Shown here: positions 46,954 to 57,056 of the stretch, piece by piece | Layout of the letters: every line of letters starts with the position of its first letter | How positions within the stretch are numbered: position 1 is the stretch's first letter | From: Echinicola pacifica DSM 19836 | Lineage (GTDB): Bacteria > Bacteroidota > Bacteroidia > Cytophagales > Cyclobacteriaceae | Reading direction: 5' to 3' | Assembly (NCBI RefSeq): GCF_000373245.1 | Contig: NZ_KB890739.1 | Coordinates: forward strand, 969,099-1,033,098 | DNA length: 64,000 bases | Made by a program: the position numbers and the translations under genes | Notes under the pieces: model-generated | Databases searched by the model: none | What the model saw: only the letters and a program-made list of their open reading frames with translations | What the model was told of the DNA's origin: nothing

Positions 46954-49100
46954 TGAGAGTAAGAAGAGTAAGTTTTGAATATTACAGAAATAATCGGTTT
47001 TTGCTGCTGCTGATAGGGGCACTTGGGCTATGGGGATGTGCGAGGAATTCCTCTCAGAGTCCACCGCTCAATGCGCTTTCTGAGGCGATCAGTCCCTATC
47101 TGCGGCAGCATGCAGATAATCCAGTCCTGTGGCAAGAGTGGTCCGATAAGGCACTGCAGCAGGCTGCGGATGAAAATAAGCTGCTCGTAATCAGCATAGG
47201 CTATGCCTCCTGCCACTGGTGTCATGTGATGGAGGAGGAGACCTTTATGGATAGCACCGCCGCTGCAGTGATGAATACTCACTTTGTCGCCTTGAAGATA
47301 GACCGTGAAGAACGCCCGGATATAGACCAGATCTATACCAAGGCCGCCGTCCTGCTCAATGGCTCCAGTGGATGGCCACTCAATATCATCGCTCTGCCAG
47401 ATGGTCGCCCGCTGGCCGCAGTCACCTACCTTCCTACCGACCGCTGGATTCAGCTGCTGGACCGCGCCAGCCAACTGTATCGTGATAATCCCAATGCGCT
47501 CTTGGAGCAGGCGAATAGCATTGCCGAAGGCGTGAAAAAATCGGAACCCCTCCCCCTGGAAGGTCAGGGTGCCGAGCAGAATGCCGATGATTACCTGGGC
47601 TTTTATAGCAGTCTTAGCCCAGCCTTTGATCCTATAAATGGCGGACTTAGGGAAGAACAGAAGTTCCCACGAGTCGCCCTATGGCAGGCCCTGCTGGAAT
47701 ATGGGGCCTATACCCAAAACCCCTCTGCCTTGGAGGCAGTGGAGCGCAACCTAAAGGCGATGGCTAGCGGAGGAATATACGATCATGTAGGCGGTGGATT
47801 CGCACGATATACCACGGATGCCCAATGGCATATCCCTCATTTTGAGAAGATGCTTTATGATAATGCCCAGCTCCTGAGCCTCTATGCGCGGGCGCAGCGG
47901 TATTATGATGAGCCTGTATATGAGGAACTTATCCGGCAGACGAGTACCTTCATGACCACCCATTTCCGTTCCCCCCAGGGGGGGTATTATGCTTCTTTCA
48001 ATGCCGTCTCGGAAGATGGAGAAGGAAAATACTATACCTGGACCAAAGCGGACCTGGAAGACCTCCTCGATGAGGAGCAGCAGCAGGTGTTTTTTGAGTT
48101 GTATGCAGTGACAGAAGGTGGCAATTGGAAGGATGGCGAAAATGTCATTTACCAGAAACATAGCAGAGAGGAAGCGGCCATATCCTTGGGCATTAGCCAG
48201 CCAAGGGTCAAGGAGCTAATGGCGGATGCCAAAAAGCTGCTGAATAAGGAGCGAGAGAAAAGGAAGGCCCCATCCATAGATGATAAGGTGATCACCGGCT
48301 GGAATGCGATGATGCTGAAGGCATTTACAGAAGTGTATCAAAGTACTGGCGAGGAGGAGACGATGCAGCAGGCCCTGGACCTGGCGGAGTTTATCAGCGA
48401 AAACCTGCAGCAGGATAGCGGGGAATTATCGAGGGTCTTTCACCCGGATTATGGGAATTCTGGCCAGGGTTTTCTGGATGATTATGCCCACTGGATCGAT
48501 GCGCTGATCAGCCTGTATCAGACCAGCCTAGACAAGAAGTGGCTGGATCTGGCCCTGAAGACCAGCGACTATGTCCTGAGAAATTTCAGTCAGGAGGATT
48601 CTCCTATGTTTACCTATTCTGCGATTTCTAAGCAAGCACTGTATGCCTCTGATGTGCCCCTCTATGATGCGGATACCCCATCTCCAAATGCTCTGATGGC
48701 ACATAACCTCAGTCTGCTCGGCACCCTCTATGAGCGTAAGGAGCTCCTGCAAAAATCCCGGGATATGCTAGCAGCCATGGACTTCCATGCCCCGGCTTAT
48801 GCCACAGGTATCGCTAGCTGGTGGCAGCTGCTGGGAGCCCATTCCTTAGGCCTAAATGAGGTGGCCATCTTGGGCTCTGAAGCCCAAACGAAGCTGAAAA
48901 GTATGCAGAAAAGCTACCTGCCTTTTACCTTGTTCCTGGGGGGAGATACCGAAAACCTGCCCCTGCTCCAACAAAAGCGGGTCGCTGGGAAAACGATGAT
49001 TTATGTCTGTCGAAATAAAACTTGCAAGCTCCCCGTTGAACTCCCGCAACAGGCTGTAAGTCAAATCAGGAGTGAAAATAGCCCACAATTGTTTAAGTAA
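46953..49100 (+). CDS. DUF255 thioredoxin-domain protein, lipoprotein version
   Basis: This 715-residue protein is of the DUF255/YyaL/spermatogenesis-associated-protein-20 family. A thioredoxin-like N-terminal domain (about 45-190) has a CHWC active site (residues 88-91, YASCHWCHVMEEETF), followed by an (alpha/alpha)6-barrel like cellobiose 2-epimerases (KFPRVALWQALLEYG, GGIYDHVGGGFARYTTDAQWHIPHFEKMLYDNAQLL). A lipoprotein signal (LGLWGCARNSS, Cys about residue 29) makes it exported, unlike the usual cytoplasmic members. The 1-base overlap with the FG-GAP gene indicates translational coupling. A sugar-isomerising or redox role in the envelope is possible but untested. Confidence 0.85.
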   Translation: MRVRRVSFEYYRNNRFLLLLIGALGLWGCARNSSQSPPLNALSEAISPYLRQHADNPVLWQEWSDKALQQAADENKLLVISIGYASCHWCHVMEEETFMDSTAAAVMNTHFVALKIDREERPDIDQIYTKAAVLLNGSSGWPLNIIALPDGRPLAAVTYLPTDRWIQLLDRASQLYRDNPNALLEQANSIAEGVKKSEPLPLEGQGAEQNADDYLGFYSSLSPAFDPINGGLREEQKFPRVALWQALLEYGAYTQNPSALEAVERNLKAMASGGIYDHVGGGFARYTTDAQWHIPHFEKMLYDNAQLLSLYARAQRYYDEPVYEELIRQTSTFMTTHFRSPQGGYYASFNAVSEDGEGKYYTWTKADLEDLLDEEQQQVFFELYAVTEGGNWKDGENVIYQKHSREEAAISLGISQPRVKELMADAKKLLNKEREKRKAPSIDDKVITGWNAMMLKAFTEVYQSTGEEETMQQALDLAEFISENLQQDSGELSRVFHPDYGNSGQGFLDDYAHWIDALISLYQTSLDKKWLDLALKTSDYVLRNFSQEDSPMFTYSAISKQALYASDVPLYDADTPSPNALMAHNLSLLGTLYERKELLQKSRDMLAAMDFHAPAYATGIASWWQLLGAHSLGLNEVAILGSEAQTKLKSMQKSYLPFTLFLGGDTENLPLLQQKRVAGKTMIYVCRNKTCKLPVELPQQAVSQIRSENSPQLFK

Positions 49101-49267
49101 TAATTGAATAATATTAGTAAATATATCAGGTTGAAATTTATTCAAATGCTATATTGCTTCCGCATCCACCAATAGTGCTTAGGCGGTTTTTCCGCTAGAA
49201 TATTGGATGTTTTCTTTAGGAGATTTCCGGAAGACAGCCACCCAAAACATAACCCAAAATATACGCA

Positions 49268-52200
49268 ATGAAATTGCTGAAGATACTATTTACCCTTTCC
49301 CTAAGCTGCGGCATATTCTTCTCAGGACATGCACAGTATCAGGATATTAATTTTGAGCATCTCACCACCGAGGAGGGCTTGTCTCAAAACGACGTAAATG
49401 CTATTGCCCAGGACAAGAATGGCTTTATGTGGTTTGGCACACATGATGGGCTAAACAAATATGATGGCTATAATTTTCAGGTCTTCCAGTCGGATCCCAA
49501 TGACAGTACTTCGATCAGTAGTAATCTTATTTTTGCGCTAGCGGAAGATCCGAGAGGGTATCTATGGGTCGGTACCACGGGCAACGGCATCAGCTTATTG
49601 GACATTAGCAAGGAGAAATTTAAGCGTTTCTATCATAAGCCCGGGGGGCTCAATACCATTAATAATAACTATATCACTCAAATACTGGTGTCCAGTGCTT
49701 CAGAAGTATGGGTAGGTTCCCAAAATGGGCTAAACCTCATCTATTCTGAGGACATGAAGAACTTCAGCATAGAGTCGTTTTTGTCGGTGGAAGAGGGCAA
49801 TCTGACGGTGCAGTCCATCTATGAAGATCGCCAAAACACGATCTGGATTGGTACCTCACAGGGCCTCTATTATATGGATCGCAAGGAAGGCCGGTACACG
49901 GCCATGCCGGTGAAGAAATTTGAAGGATTGCTGGTCCGATCAATAAGCGAAAATTCTAAAGGCCAGCTATTAGTCAATGCTACCAATAGGATTTTTATCA
50001 AAGAGGGCATCGACTTTGTCCCTACCGTATCGGGCAATTACCTTTCCCTTACTTCAGATGGAAAGGGAAGAATCTGGGCTGGGTCTAGCTCGGGGATCAA
50101 TCTCCTCTCGGAGCAAGAAAAAGCACCATTCTTCAAATTGGAAAATGAATTTACCGTACATGTGGAGGACCATGGAAGCATCAACAAAAACAATGTGAGA
50201 TGCATCTATCGAGGGACTTCGGGGATCATGTGGATCGGCACCAATGGGGGCGGGGTCAATAAGGTGAATTTGGAGAAAAAGGGCTTCCGCGTGTACCGCA
50301 AGAATGTAAAGGAAGGGAGCATCAGCTATGACAAAATCCGGGCGATCTTTGAGGATTCTAAGAATGTCCTATGGATAGGCACCGAGGGTGGAGGCTTAAA
50401 TGTGGACTGGAATAATGCGGTGGGCGATCGCTACGAGTCATTTACCCATTATAAAAACACCATTAACAGCATCTTCAGCATTGCGGAGACGGTGCTGGAG
50501 GATAAGCGAATAATTTGGATCGGCTCAGAAGATCAGAGCTTGTCCAGTGTGATTTTTGATAAAGCTGGCAATAGCACTGTGGACCTGGATTTTGGTCAGC
50601 GGCATAATATAAAAGGGGCGGTATTTGCGATCTGTAGTGACCGAAATAATACCATCTGGGTGGGCACCTATCACCAAGGCTTATATCGGCTTATCCCCAA
50701 AGGTAATGGGGATTATGAGGTGAGGAATTTCACCGAAAAAGATGGGCTTTCCCTTCATATGATCCGAAGTTTATTGCAGGATAAACAAGGAAATCTATGG
50801 GTGGGAACGGGCAAGGGGTTGAATAAAATCAGCTATGAGGAGCTCTATAAGCCCAATCCGACTATCGAGGTATTTAAGAATATCCCTGGAGATGACAATT
50901 CCCTCGCTTATGATTATATCCTTGACTTGTATGAAACCCGTGAGGGGCAGATATGGGTGGGCACCTTTGGTGGTGGCCTCAATAGGCTGATCGTGGATGG
51001 CAATGGTAAGTATTCTTTTAAGTCATTCAAAGAGGCGGACGGTCTTTCCAATAATGTCGTCAAAGGCATCCTGGAGGATAATGATGGGTATATTTGGGTG
51101 TCCACCAATAAGGGGCTGAATAAATTTGACCCCTATGGTGGGGAGTTCAAGACCTATGATGTCACGGACGGGCTTCAGAGCAATGAGTTCAGTGAGCTGG
51201 CCGCTTTCAAGCGCCATGATGGGGAGATGCTCTTTGGGGGTGTCAACGGCTTCAATGCCTTCTACCCGGAGAAGATCAGGGACAACCCTTTTAGACCAAA
51301 AGTCGCCATTACCGATTTTCAGATTTTCAATAAATCTGTCCCTTTGAATGTGCCATTTAATGGTCGGGTGATCCTAGACAAAGCTGTATATGAAAGCGAT
51401 GAGATCCATCTGAAGTACTGGGAAAATAATTTCACCTTTGAATTTGCCGCCTTACACTATGCCGCGCCTAGCAAAAACCGGTACCGCTATAAGTTGGAGG
51501 GCTTTGACCATACGTGGACAGAAACCAGCGCTGAGCGGCGATTTGCCTCTTATACTAATATCGGGCATGGCGCCTATAAGCTGATGGTGCAGGCCGCCAA
51601 TAATGATGGACTGTGGAACGAGCAGGAGGTGGCCAGCATTAAGGTGATTGTCGCTCCACCATTTTGGCTGACTTGGTGGGCCTATATTATTTACGCCCTC
51701 ATGTTCAGCGGATTGCTTTATGGCGTGAGGAAATATACCTTGATAGGAATCCACAAAAAGCACCAACTGGAGGTGGAGCACCTTACCATGGAAAAAACGG
51801 AGGAACTCCATCAGATGAAGCTTCGTTTTTTTACTAATATAAGCCATGAGTTCAGAACTCCACTCACGCTGATCCTCGGGCCACTGGAGCAGCTGCTGAA
51901 GTATAGCGGTGAATACAGTGCCACCGAAAGGAGCCGAATGTATGTCCTCATGCAGAAAAATGCCCGGCTATTGCTCAAATTGATCAATCAGCTGATGGAC
52001 TTCAGGAAGATCGATCAGGGTAAAATGAAGCTATACCTTATAGAAGAAAATATCAGCAAATTTGTGGAGGACCTAGCGGAGCCTTTCCAGCTGATCGCCT
52101 CCAGCAAGGACATTTCCTTTGAGGTGGAGGTGCCGGATCAGGAGATCATCGGCCTGCTGGATCGGGATAAGGTCGAAAAAATCCTCTATAATTTATTGTC

Positions 52201-53431
52201 CAATGCTTTTAAATTTACCCCGAAGGGGGGGACAGTCACGCTAAAAATAGAGCGAAACCGAAACAGCAAGCTGGCAGGCGGGGATACAGTGGTCATAGCA
52301 GTACAGGATACCGGTGTGGGGATCCCCGAAGATCGTGTGGGGAAGGTTTTTGAGCGTTTTTTTCAGGCCAATGAGAAGGGATCTTCCTCCATGGGTACTG
52401 GTATTGGTCTGTCTTATACCAAATCGCTGGTGGAGATGCACCAAGGGGCCATTACCTTTGTGAGCAAGCACAAGCAAGGAACGACCTTTTGGGTAGAGCT
52501 TCCACTGAGCAAAAAGGCCTATAAAGACTTCGAATTGGCGATTTTGGATGGACAGACGGGATTCGATTTGCTGCCTGAGCGCTGGGTGGACGTGGACCTG
52601 GAGACCGATTATCTAGAAGAAATCCCTGGGAAAGAATCCGAAAACACCAAAAAACAACCTCTCAAGGTGCTGGTGGTGGATGATAACGCTGAGATTAGAA
52701 GTTTTATCCAATCTGCCTTTCATAATCATTTCACCATTCTGGAAGCCATCAATGGAGAGCAGGGGCTGGCCGTCACCGAAAAGGAAAACCCTGATCTTAT
52801 CATCACCGATGTCATGATGCCGGTCATGGATGGGGTGGAATTTTGTGAGAAACTAAAAAATAACATTAAAACCAGTCATATTCCTGTCATCATGCTGACG
52901 GCCAAAAACTCTGAAGATAGTGAGTTGGAAGGCTTGCAGCATGGAGCAGATTTTTACCTGACCAAGCCCTTTGAAATAGAGAAGCTTCTGCTGTCGGTCA
53001 ATAACCTGCTGAAAGGCCGGGAGGCGCTGAGGAAGAGATTTACCAATGAAATCCTGCTTCAGCCTTCAGAAATCACCGTCAACTCCACCGATAATTCATT
53101 CCTGGGACAGGCTATGGAAGTCGTGGAGGCCAATATGGATAATCCGGAATTTACGGTGGAGGAGTTTGTAAAGGAAATGGGTATGAGCAGATCCAAATTG
53201 CACCTGAAGATGAAATCCCTTACCGATCAGTCTGCCAGTGAATTTATCCGTACGGTGCGGCTGAAAAGAGCGGTGCAGCTTATGGAGCAAAGTGATATTT
53301 CTGTCAAGGAAATCATGTACCAGACAGGCTTTAATACCGCCTCTTATTTCTCCAAATGTTTCAAAAAGCAATTCGGCGTTTCACCTACCGAATACCTAAA
53401 CACTAGAAATATCAAGGAAAAGTCCGCATGA
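49268..53431 (+). CDS. Hybrid two-component system sensor/regulator (HTCS)
   Basis: This 1387-residue single-chain sensor/regulator has, in order: signal peptide; two periplasmic reg_prop beta-propellers (about 25-690, repeats of the type GLSQNDVNAIAQDKNGFMWFGTHDGLNKY); a Y_Y_Y domain (about 710-790); a transmembrane helix (about 799-822); HisKA (His near 859 in NISHEFRTPLTL); HATPase (LLSNAFKF, DTGVGIP, GTGIGLS); a receiver domain (DDNAEIRSF; phospho-Asp about 1181 in LIITDVMMP); and a C-terminal AraC HTH (about 1285-1385). It would sense a periplasmic oligosaccharide and activate the SusCD and enzyme genes on either side. It lies between the SusCD block and the second enzyme block and appears complete. 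Confidence 0.95.
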   Translation: MKLLKILFTLSLSCGIFFSGHAQYQDINFEHLTTEEGLSQNDVNAIAQDKNGFMWFGTHDGLNKYDGYNFQVFQSDPNDSTSISSNLIFALAEDPRGYLWVGTTGNGISLLDISKEKFKRFYHKPGGLNTINNNYITQILVSSASEVWVGSQNGLNLIYSEDMKNFSIESFLSVEEGNLTVQSIYEDRQNTIWIGTSQGLYYMDRKEGRYTAMPVKKFEGLLVRSISENSKGQLLVNATNRIFIKEGIDFVPTVSGNYLSLTSDGKGRIWAGSSSGINLLSEQEKAPFFKLENEFTVHVEDHGSINKNNVRCIYRGTSGIMWIGTNGGGVNKVNLEKKGFRVYRKNVKEGSISYDKIRAIFEDSKNVLWIGTEGGGLNVDWNNAVGDRYESFTHYKNTINSIFSIAETVLEDKRIIWIGSEDQSLSSVIFDKAGNSTVDLDFGQRHNIKGAVFAICSDRNNTIWVGTYHQGLYRLIPKGNGDYEVRNFTEKDGLSLHMIRSLLQDKQGNLWVGTGKGLNKISYEELYKPNPTIEVFKNIPGDDNSLAYDYILDLYETREGQIWVGTFGGGLNRLIVDGNGKYSFKSFKEADGLSNNVVKGILEDNDGYIWVSTNKGLNKFDPYGGEFKTYDVTDGLQSNEFSELAAFKRHDGEMLFGGVNGFNAFYPEKIRDNPFRPKVAITDFQIFNKSVPLNVPFNGRVILDKAVYESDEIHLKYWENNFTFEFAALHYAAPSKNRYRYKLEGFDHTWTETSAERRFASYTNIGHGAYKLMVQAANNDGLWNEQEVASIKVIVAPPFWLTWWAYIIYALMFSGLLYGVRKYTLIGIHKKHQLEVEHLTMEKTEELHQMKLRFFTNISHEFRTPLTLILGPLEQLLKYSGEYSATERSRMYVLMQKNARLLLKLINQLMDFRKIDQGKMKLYLIEENISKFVEDLAEPFQLIASSKDISFEVEVPDQEIIGLLDRDKVEKILYNLLSNAFKFTPKGGTVTLKIERNRNSKLAGGDTVVIAVQDTGVGIPEDRVGKVFERFFQANEKGSSSMGTGIGLSYTKSLVEMHQGAITFVSKHKQGTTFWVELPLSKKAYKDFELAILDGQTGFDLLPERWVDVDLETDYLEEIPGKESENTKKQPLKVLVVDDNAEIRSFIQSAFHNHFTILEAINGEQGLAVTEKENPDLIITDVMMPVMDGVEFCEKLKNNIKTSHIPVIMLTAKNSEDSELEGLQHGADFYLTKPFEIEKLLLSVNNLLKGREALRKRFTNEILLQPSEITVNSTDNSFLGQAMEVVEANMDNPEFTVEEFVKEMGMSRSKLHLKMKSLTDQSASEFIRTVRLKRAVQLMEQSDISVKEIMYQTGFNTASYFSKCFKKQFGVSPTEYLNTRNIKEKSA

Positions 53432-53549
53432 TTGTCTTCGTGAGTAATAGTTTTGGGAATGGGCTCGATAAAAAGGCTTATGCCGGCGTTCTAAAGCATT
53501 TGTGGTACAATCCAAAACATCTGTCTTATAGCCTATATTAGGGATATTT

Positions 53550-53557
53550 TACCTTTG
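53550..53557 (+). promoter_or_regulatory. Candidate Bacteroidota -7 promoter element
   Basis: TACCTTTG matches TAnnTTTG and lies 35 bases upstream of the GH29 start. No matching -33 TTTG was found at the expected spacing. Confidence 0.35.
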
Positions 53558-53591
53558 GTTTACAGAATTAGTATTCATTCGATAGACCAAA

Positions 53592-55184
53592 ATGAAAAAA
53601 ATAACCTTGAATAAATGGGCAGCGAGCACCGCTGGTCTTTTAAATAAGTCAACGTCGGCCTTCTTACTTTTGGCCCTGAGCACAGGCTTCAGCTATGGAC
53701 AGACGGAGAAATATACGGCGGATTGGGAATCGCTCGAAACCTATGAAATCCCCGAATGGTTTCAGGATGCCAAGTTTGGGATTTATGCTCACTGGGGTCC
53801 GGTTTCCTCAGCTTTTGAGGGATCTGACCCGGGCAAGTTTTACCGCGGTTGGCATGGGATGATGATGTATGAAGACGGTGATATCGTCTCTCTCAACGGA
53901 TCTGGAAAGCCAACGAATAATTTCCTGCACCATCAGGAGAAATATGGTGATCCTGCCGAATTTGGCTATAAATATATCATTGAGCAGTTTGACCCTAGTG
54001 GATTTGATGCGGCAGTATGGGCGGAGCTTTTTGAGAAATCAGGAGCAAAGTTTGCCGGACCGGTAGCCATGCACCATGACAATTTTGCGATGTGGGATAG
54101 CAAGGCCACCCGCTGGAATTCCATGAACTATGGAGGGATAGACCCTTCCGCTGCGCTTAAGGAGGAAATCGAAAAGCGGGGAATGAAGTTTATGGGCTCC
54201 TTCCACCATGCATTTACCTGGAAGTATTTTGCCCCGGCACATGCCCATGGCGGTATTGACCCGGAGGATTACGACCTCTATACCAATCCCCACGCGATAG
54301 ATGATGATCATCCGGATAAGGATTTTTATGTCGCCTGGTGGGCCAAGCTGAAAGAATATATCGATACCTATCAGCCCGACCTTATTTGGTTTGACTGGTG
54401 GCTGGAGAATATGGATGAAAAAACCCGGCTGGAATTTTTAGCTTATTATTATAATAAAGCCGCCGAATGGGACAAAGAAGTGGTGGTCGCCTATAAGGAA
54501 AGTACTTTTACCACCAGCACTGCCGTGAAAGATTACGAGCGTGGCAGGCCAAACCAGCCCAAAAACCCTACCTGGCTGACCGATACCTCCCCAGGTGCTT
54601 GGTTTTATCGGCCGGAGGCCCAATTCAAATCTCCAAACGAGCTGATCGATATCCTGGTGGATATTGTCGCAAAAAATGGCATTATGCTTCTCAATGTGCC
54701 CCCAAACCCTGATGGAGCCATTCCCGCAGATATGGTAAACCTCCTGACTCATATGGGCAGCTGGCTGGAGGTGAACGGCGAGGCTATCTACGGAACCCGC
54801 CCTTGGACCGTATTCGGAGAGGGCCCCACAAGACTGCCTGAAGGTGGACATAAAATCGAGAAATTAGCAATCAACTATACCGAGAAGGATATTCGCTATG
54901 TCAGGAAATCCGATCGACTATTCTATGCTATCGTCATGGATACTCCAAAAGGAGAGCTAATCCTCAAGACCCTCAGCACGGATATAGGTGCCCTAAACTC
55001 CAAAATTCTTAATATATCGCTACTCGGAAGCGAGGAAACCCTCAGCTGGACGAGAGATGCCCGCGGCCTCGTAATAGAAAAACCAGACCATTTTCCAACC
55101 GACTATGCCCATTGCTTTAAGATCACCTTGGAGGGATATGCGGAAAATGATATCGGTGGAGCGGTGGAAGCTCATATGGATTAA
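53592..55184 (+). CDS. GH29 alpha-L-fucosidase/alpha-L-galactosidase-like enzyme (secreted)
   Basis: This 530-residue GH29 enzyme has an exported leader (FLLLALSTGFSYGQ), then the TIM barrel starting WFQDAKFGIYAHWGP. The nucleophile region is PDLIWFDWWLEN, in which the Asp after WF is the expected nucleophile. HHDNFAMWDSK is also typical. GH29 members act on alpha-L-fucosides, and some in red-algal galactan loci act on the related alpha-L-galactose. The latter fits porphyran (inference). It is the first gene after the HTCS and has its own candidate promoter. Confidence 0.88.
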   Translation: MKKITLNKWAASTAGLLNKSTSAFLLLALSTGFSYGQTEKYTADWESLETYEIPEWFQDAKFGIYAHWGPVSSAFEGSDPGKFYRGWHGMMMYEDGDIVSLNGSGKPTNNFLHHQEKYGDPAEFGYKYIIEQFDPSGFDAAVWAELFEKSGAKFAGPVAMHHDNFAMWDSKATRWNSMNYGGIDPSAALKEEIEKRGMKFMGSFHHAFTWKYFAPAHAHGGIDPEDYDLYTNPHAIDDDHPDKDFYVAWWAKLKEYIDTYQPDLIWFDWWLENMDEKTRLEFLAYYYNKAAEWDKEVVVAYKESTFTTSTAVKDYERGRPNQPKNPTWLTDTSPGAWFYRPEAQFKSPNELIDILVDIVAKNGIMLLNVPPNPDGAIPADMVNLLTHMGSWLEVNGEAIYGTRPWTVFGEGPTRLPEGGHKIEKLAINYTEKDIRYVRKSDRLFYAIVMDTPKGELILKTLSTDIGALNSKILNISLLGSEETLSWTRDARGLVIEKPDHFPTDYAHCFKITLEGYAENDIGGAVEAHMD

Positions 55185-55345
55185 TGGTGAAGAAATTATT
55201 CTAAAATAGCGCTTTACTTTCTTGAAAATACCTAAGGAGCAATGGGGCTGGGATTATCCTTTTTCTGCGGCAATGAGTCAATAGGAAATGGCTGATCCCG
55301 GACCTCTCCATTAGGATGAACTGAACATTACCCAAAATAATACCC

Positions 55346-57022
55346 ATGAAAATCCGCTCTAAACTTATCCTATTATCGGCCCTACTTTTGGGCCATCTCC
55401 CCATAAGCAGGGCGCAAAATAGCACGCGGCCCAACTTTATCTTCGTGCTCACCGATGACCAGCCTTATGGGTATATGGGCTGCACAGGCAATACGCTGAT
55501 TAAGACTCCGCACCTCGATCGCCTGGCAAATGAAGGCGTGCTTTTTACCAATGCCCACGTGACCAGCGCCATCTGCACGCCCAGTCGAGCCAGCATCCTG
55601 CTCAGTCAGTTTGAGCGTAAGCATGGGGTAAACTTCAATTCGGGTACCAGCATGGCGGAAGAAGCCTGGCAGGACAGCTACCCGATGATTTTCAGATCAG
55701 AGGGGTATTTTACTGGATGGATAGGGAAAAACCACGTTCCCGTAGGGGAAGGTGGCTACTCCAGCGGACTGATGGATTCCTCCTTTGATTTTTGGTATGC
55801 GGGCCATGGACACCTGGGATTTTATCCCAAAGACAGACATGAGATTTTTCAAAATGCTGGCGCAGATACCCAGATTGAAATTATTGATGAAGGCGTGGAT
55901 TACTTCCTCACCAATGGCCAAAAAGTGGATGGCGCTATGCAGTTTCTGAAAGGCCGACCGACTGATAAGCCATTTATGCTTTCGGTATGCTTTAATCTGC
56001 CCCATAGCGCAGGCACCAGCAGTATGAAGATGAGGGAGACGGATGATGATTTGTACAAAAGCAGTTATCGGGATCAGGAAATCCCTCTGCCGGACCATTA
56101 TATCGCCAGGAAGGATATCCAGGAACCTAAGCTACCGGCAGGCCTTCTCCGTGCATCGGATCGCCAGGCTGGATATGACTATGTGGACAATCCGGAAGAT
56201 GAAAAGGAAACTTATATCCGACAGCTGCAGGCCGTCACCGGCATTGATCGCTTTGTGGGACACCTGCGGGAGAAGCTGGAGCAGGAGGGTTTGGCGGACA
56301 ATACCATTATCGTATTCACCTCCGATCACGGTTTATTTATGGGCCAATATGGCCTGGGAGGTAAGGCATTATGCTATGAAGTGACCACCCATGTGCCCAT
56401 GATCTGGTATGATCCTGCACTTTCAGCCGATCAGGCGGGGCAAGCCTCTGAGGCTTTGGTGCAGACGATTGACCTAGCTCCGACCATGCTCGAAAGAGCC
56501 GGGATCGAGGTGCCGGCAAGCTATCAGGGAAAGTCGCTTAAGCCTTTGCTCCAGGGAGCCTCTTCCACCAGAGAATATTTATTTACAGAAAATCTTTGGT
56601 CCACCCAGTTTGGGAATCCTCGCTGCGAGTCGGTACAGGACCAGGAATGGAAATATATACGGTATTATGAAAACTCCACTCTTCCCGCCTCTGCCAAAAT
56701 AGAGGCCGCTAAGGCCTTTGGGCTTCCTGTAAACTCCCTGCTATACACTGTGCATGACCATGATATGGTCCAATATCGGTATTTCGCGGAATCTTATTTG
56801 AGATATGAGCAGCCCGTATATGAGGAGCTATTCCACCTTGCTGAAGACCCCCAGGAAACCAGTAATCTGGTGGACGATCCCCAAGCCAAAGCCGTGCTGG
56901 AGCGCCTAAGGAAGGAATGGGAGCTGCAAATCCGACAGGCAGCTGGTACAGAGAAACCCAAAGTACTGAGATATACCTATGAAGGGGAAATAGAACAAGG
57001 CAGGAATATCAGTTCAAAATAA
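55346..57022 (+). CDS. Secreted S1-family sulfatase
   Basis: This 558-residue sulfatase has a signal peptide (MKIRSKLILLSALLLGHLPISRAQ). The formylglycine motif is CTPSR in AICTPSRASILLSQFERKHG. FVLTDDQPYGYMGC starts the fold, and FTSDHGLFMGQYGLGGKALCYE carries metal and substrate-site residues. The QFERKHG segment after the active site and the overall length resemble S1 sulfatases common in marine PULs. It lies 161 bp after GH29 on the same strand, and its substrate is probably a sulfated galactose unit. Confidence 0.9.
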   Translation: MKIRSKLILLSALLLGHLPISRAQNSTRPNFIFVLTDDQPYGYMGCTGNTLIKTPHLDRLANEGVLFTNAHVTSAICTPSRASILLSQFERKHGVNFNSGTSMAEEAWQDSYPMIFRSEGYFTGWIGKNHVPVGEGGYSSGLMDSSFDFWYAGHGHLGFYPKDRHEIFQNAGADTQIEIIDEGVDYFLTNGQKVDGAMQFLKGRPTDKPFMLSVCFNLPHSAGTSSMKMRETDDDLYKSSYRDQEIPLPDHYIARKDIQEPKLPAGLLRASDRQAGYDYVDNPEDEKETYIRQLQAVTGIDRFVGHLREKLEQEGLADNTIIVFTSDHGLFMGQYGLGGKALCYEVTTHVPMIWYDPALSADQAGQASEALVQTIDLAPTMLERAGIEVPASYQGKSLKPLLQGASSTREYLFTENLWSTQFGNPRCESVQDQEWKYIRYYENSTLPASAKIEAAKAFGLPVNSLLYTVHDHDMVQYRYFAESYLRYEQPVYEELFHLAEDPQETSNLVDDPQAKAVLERLRKEWELQIRQAAGTEKPKVLRYTYEGEIEQGRNISSK

Positions 57023-57056
57023 TGATACCTAGTAGTAACAGACCATACTCCAAGTG

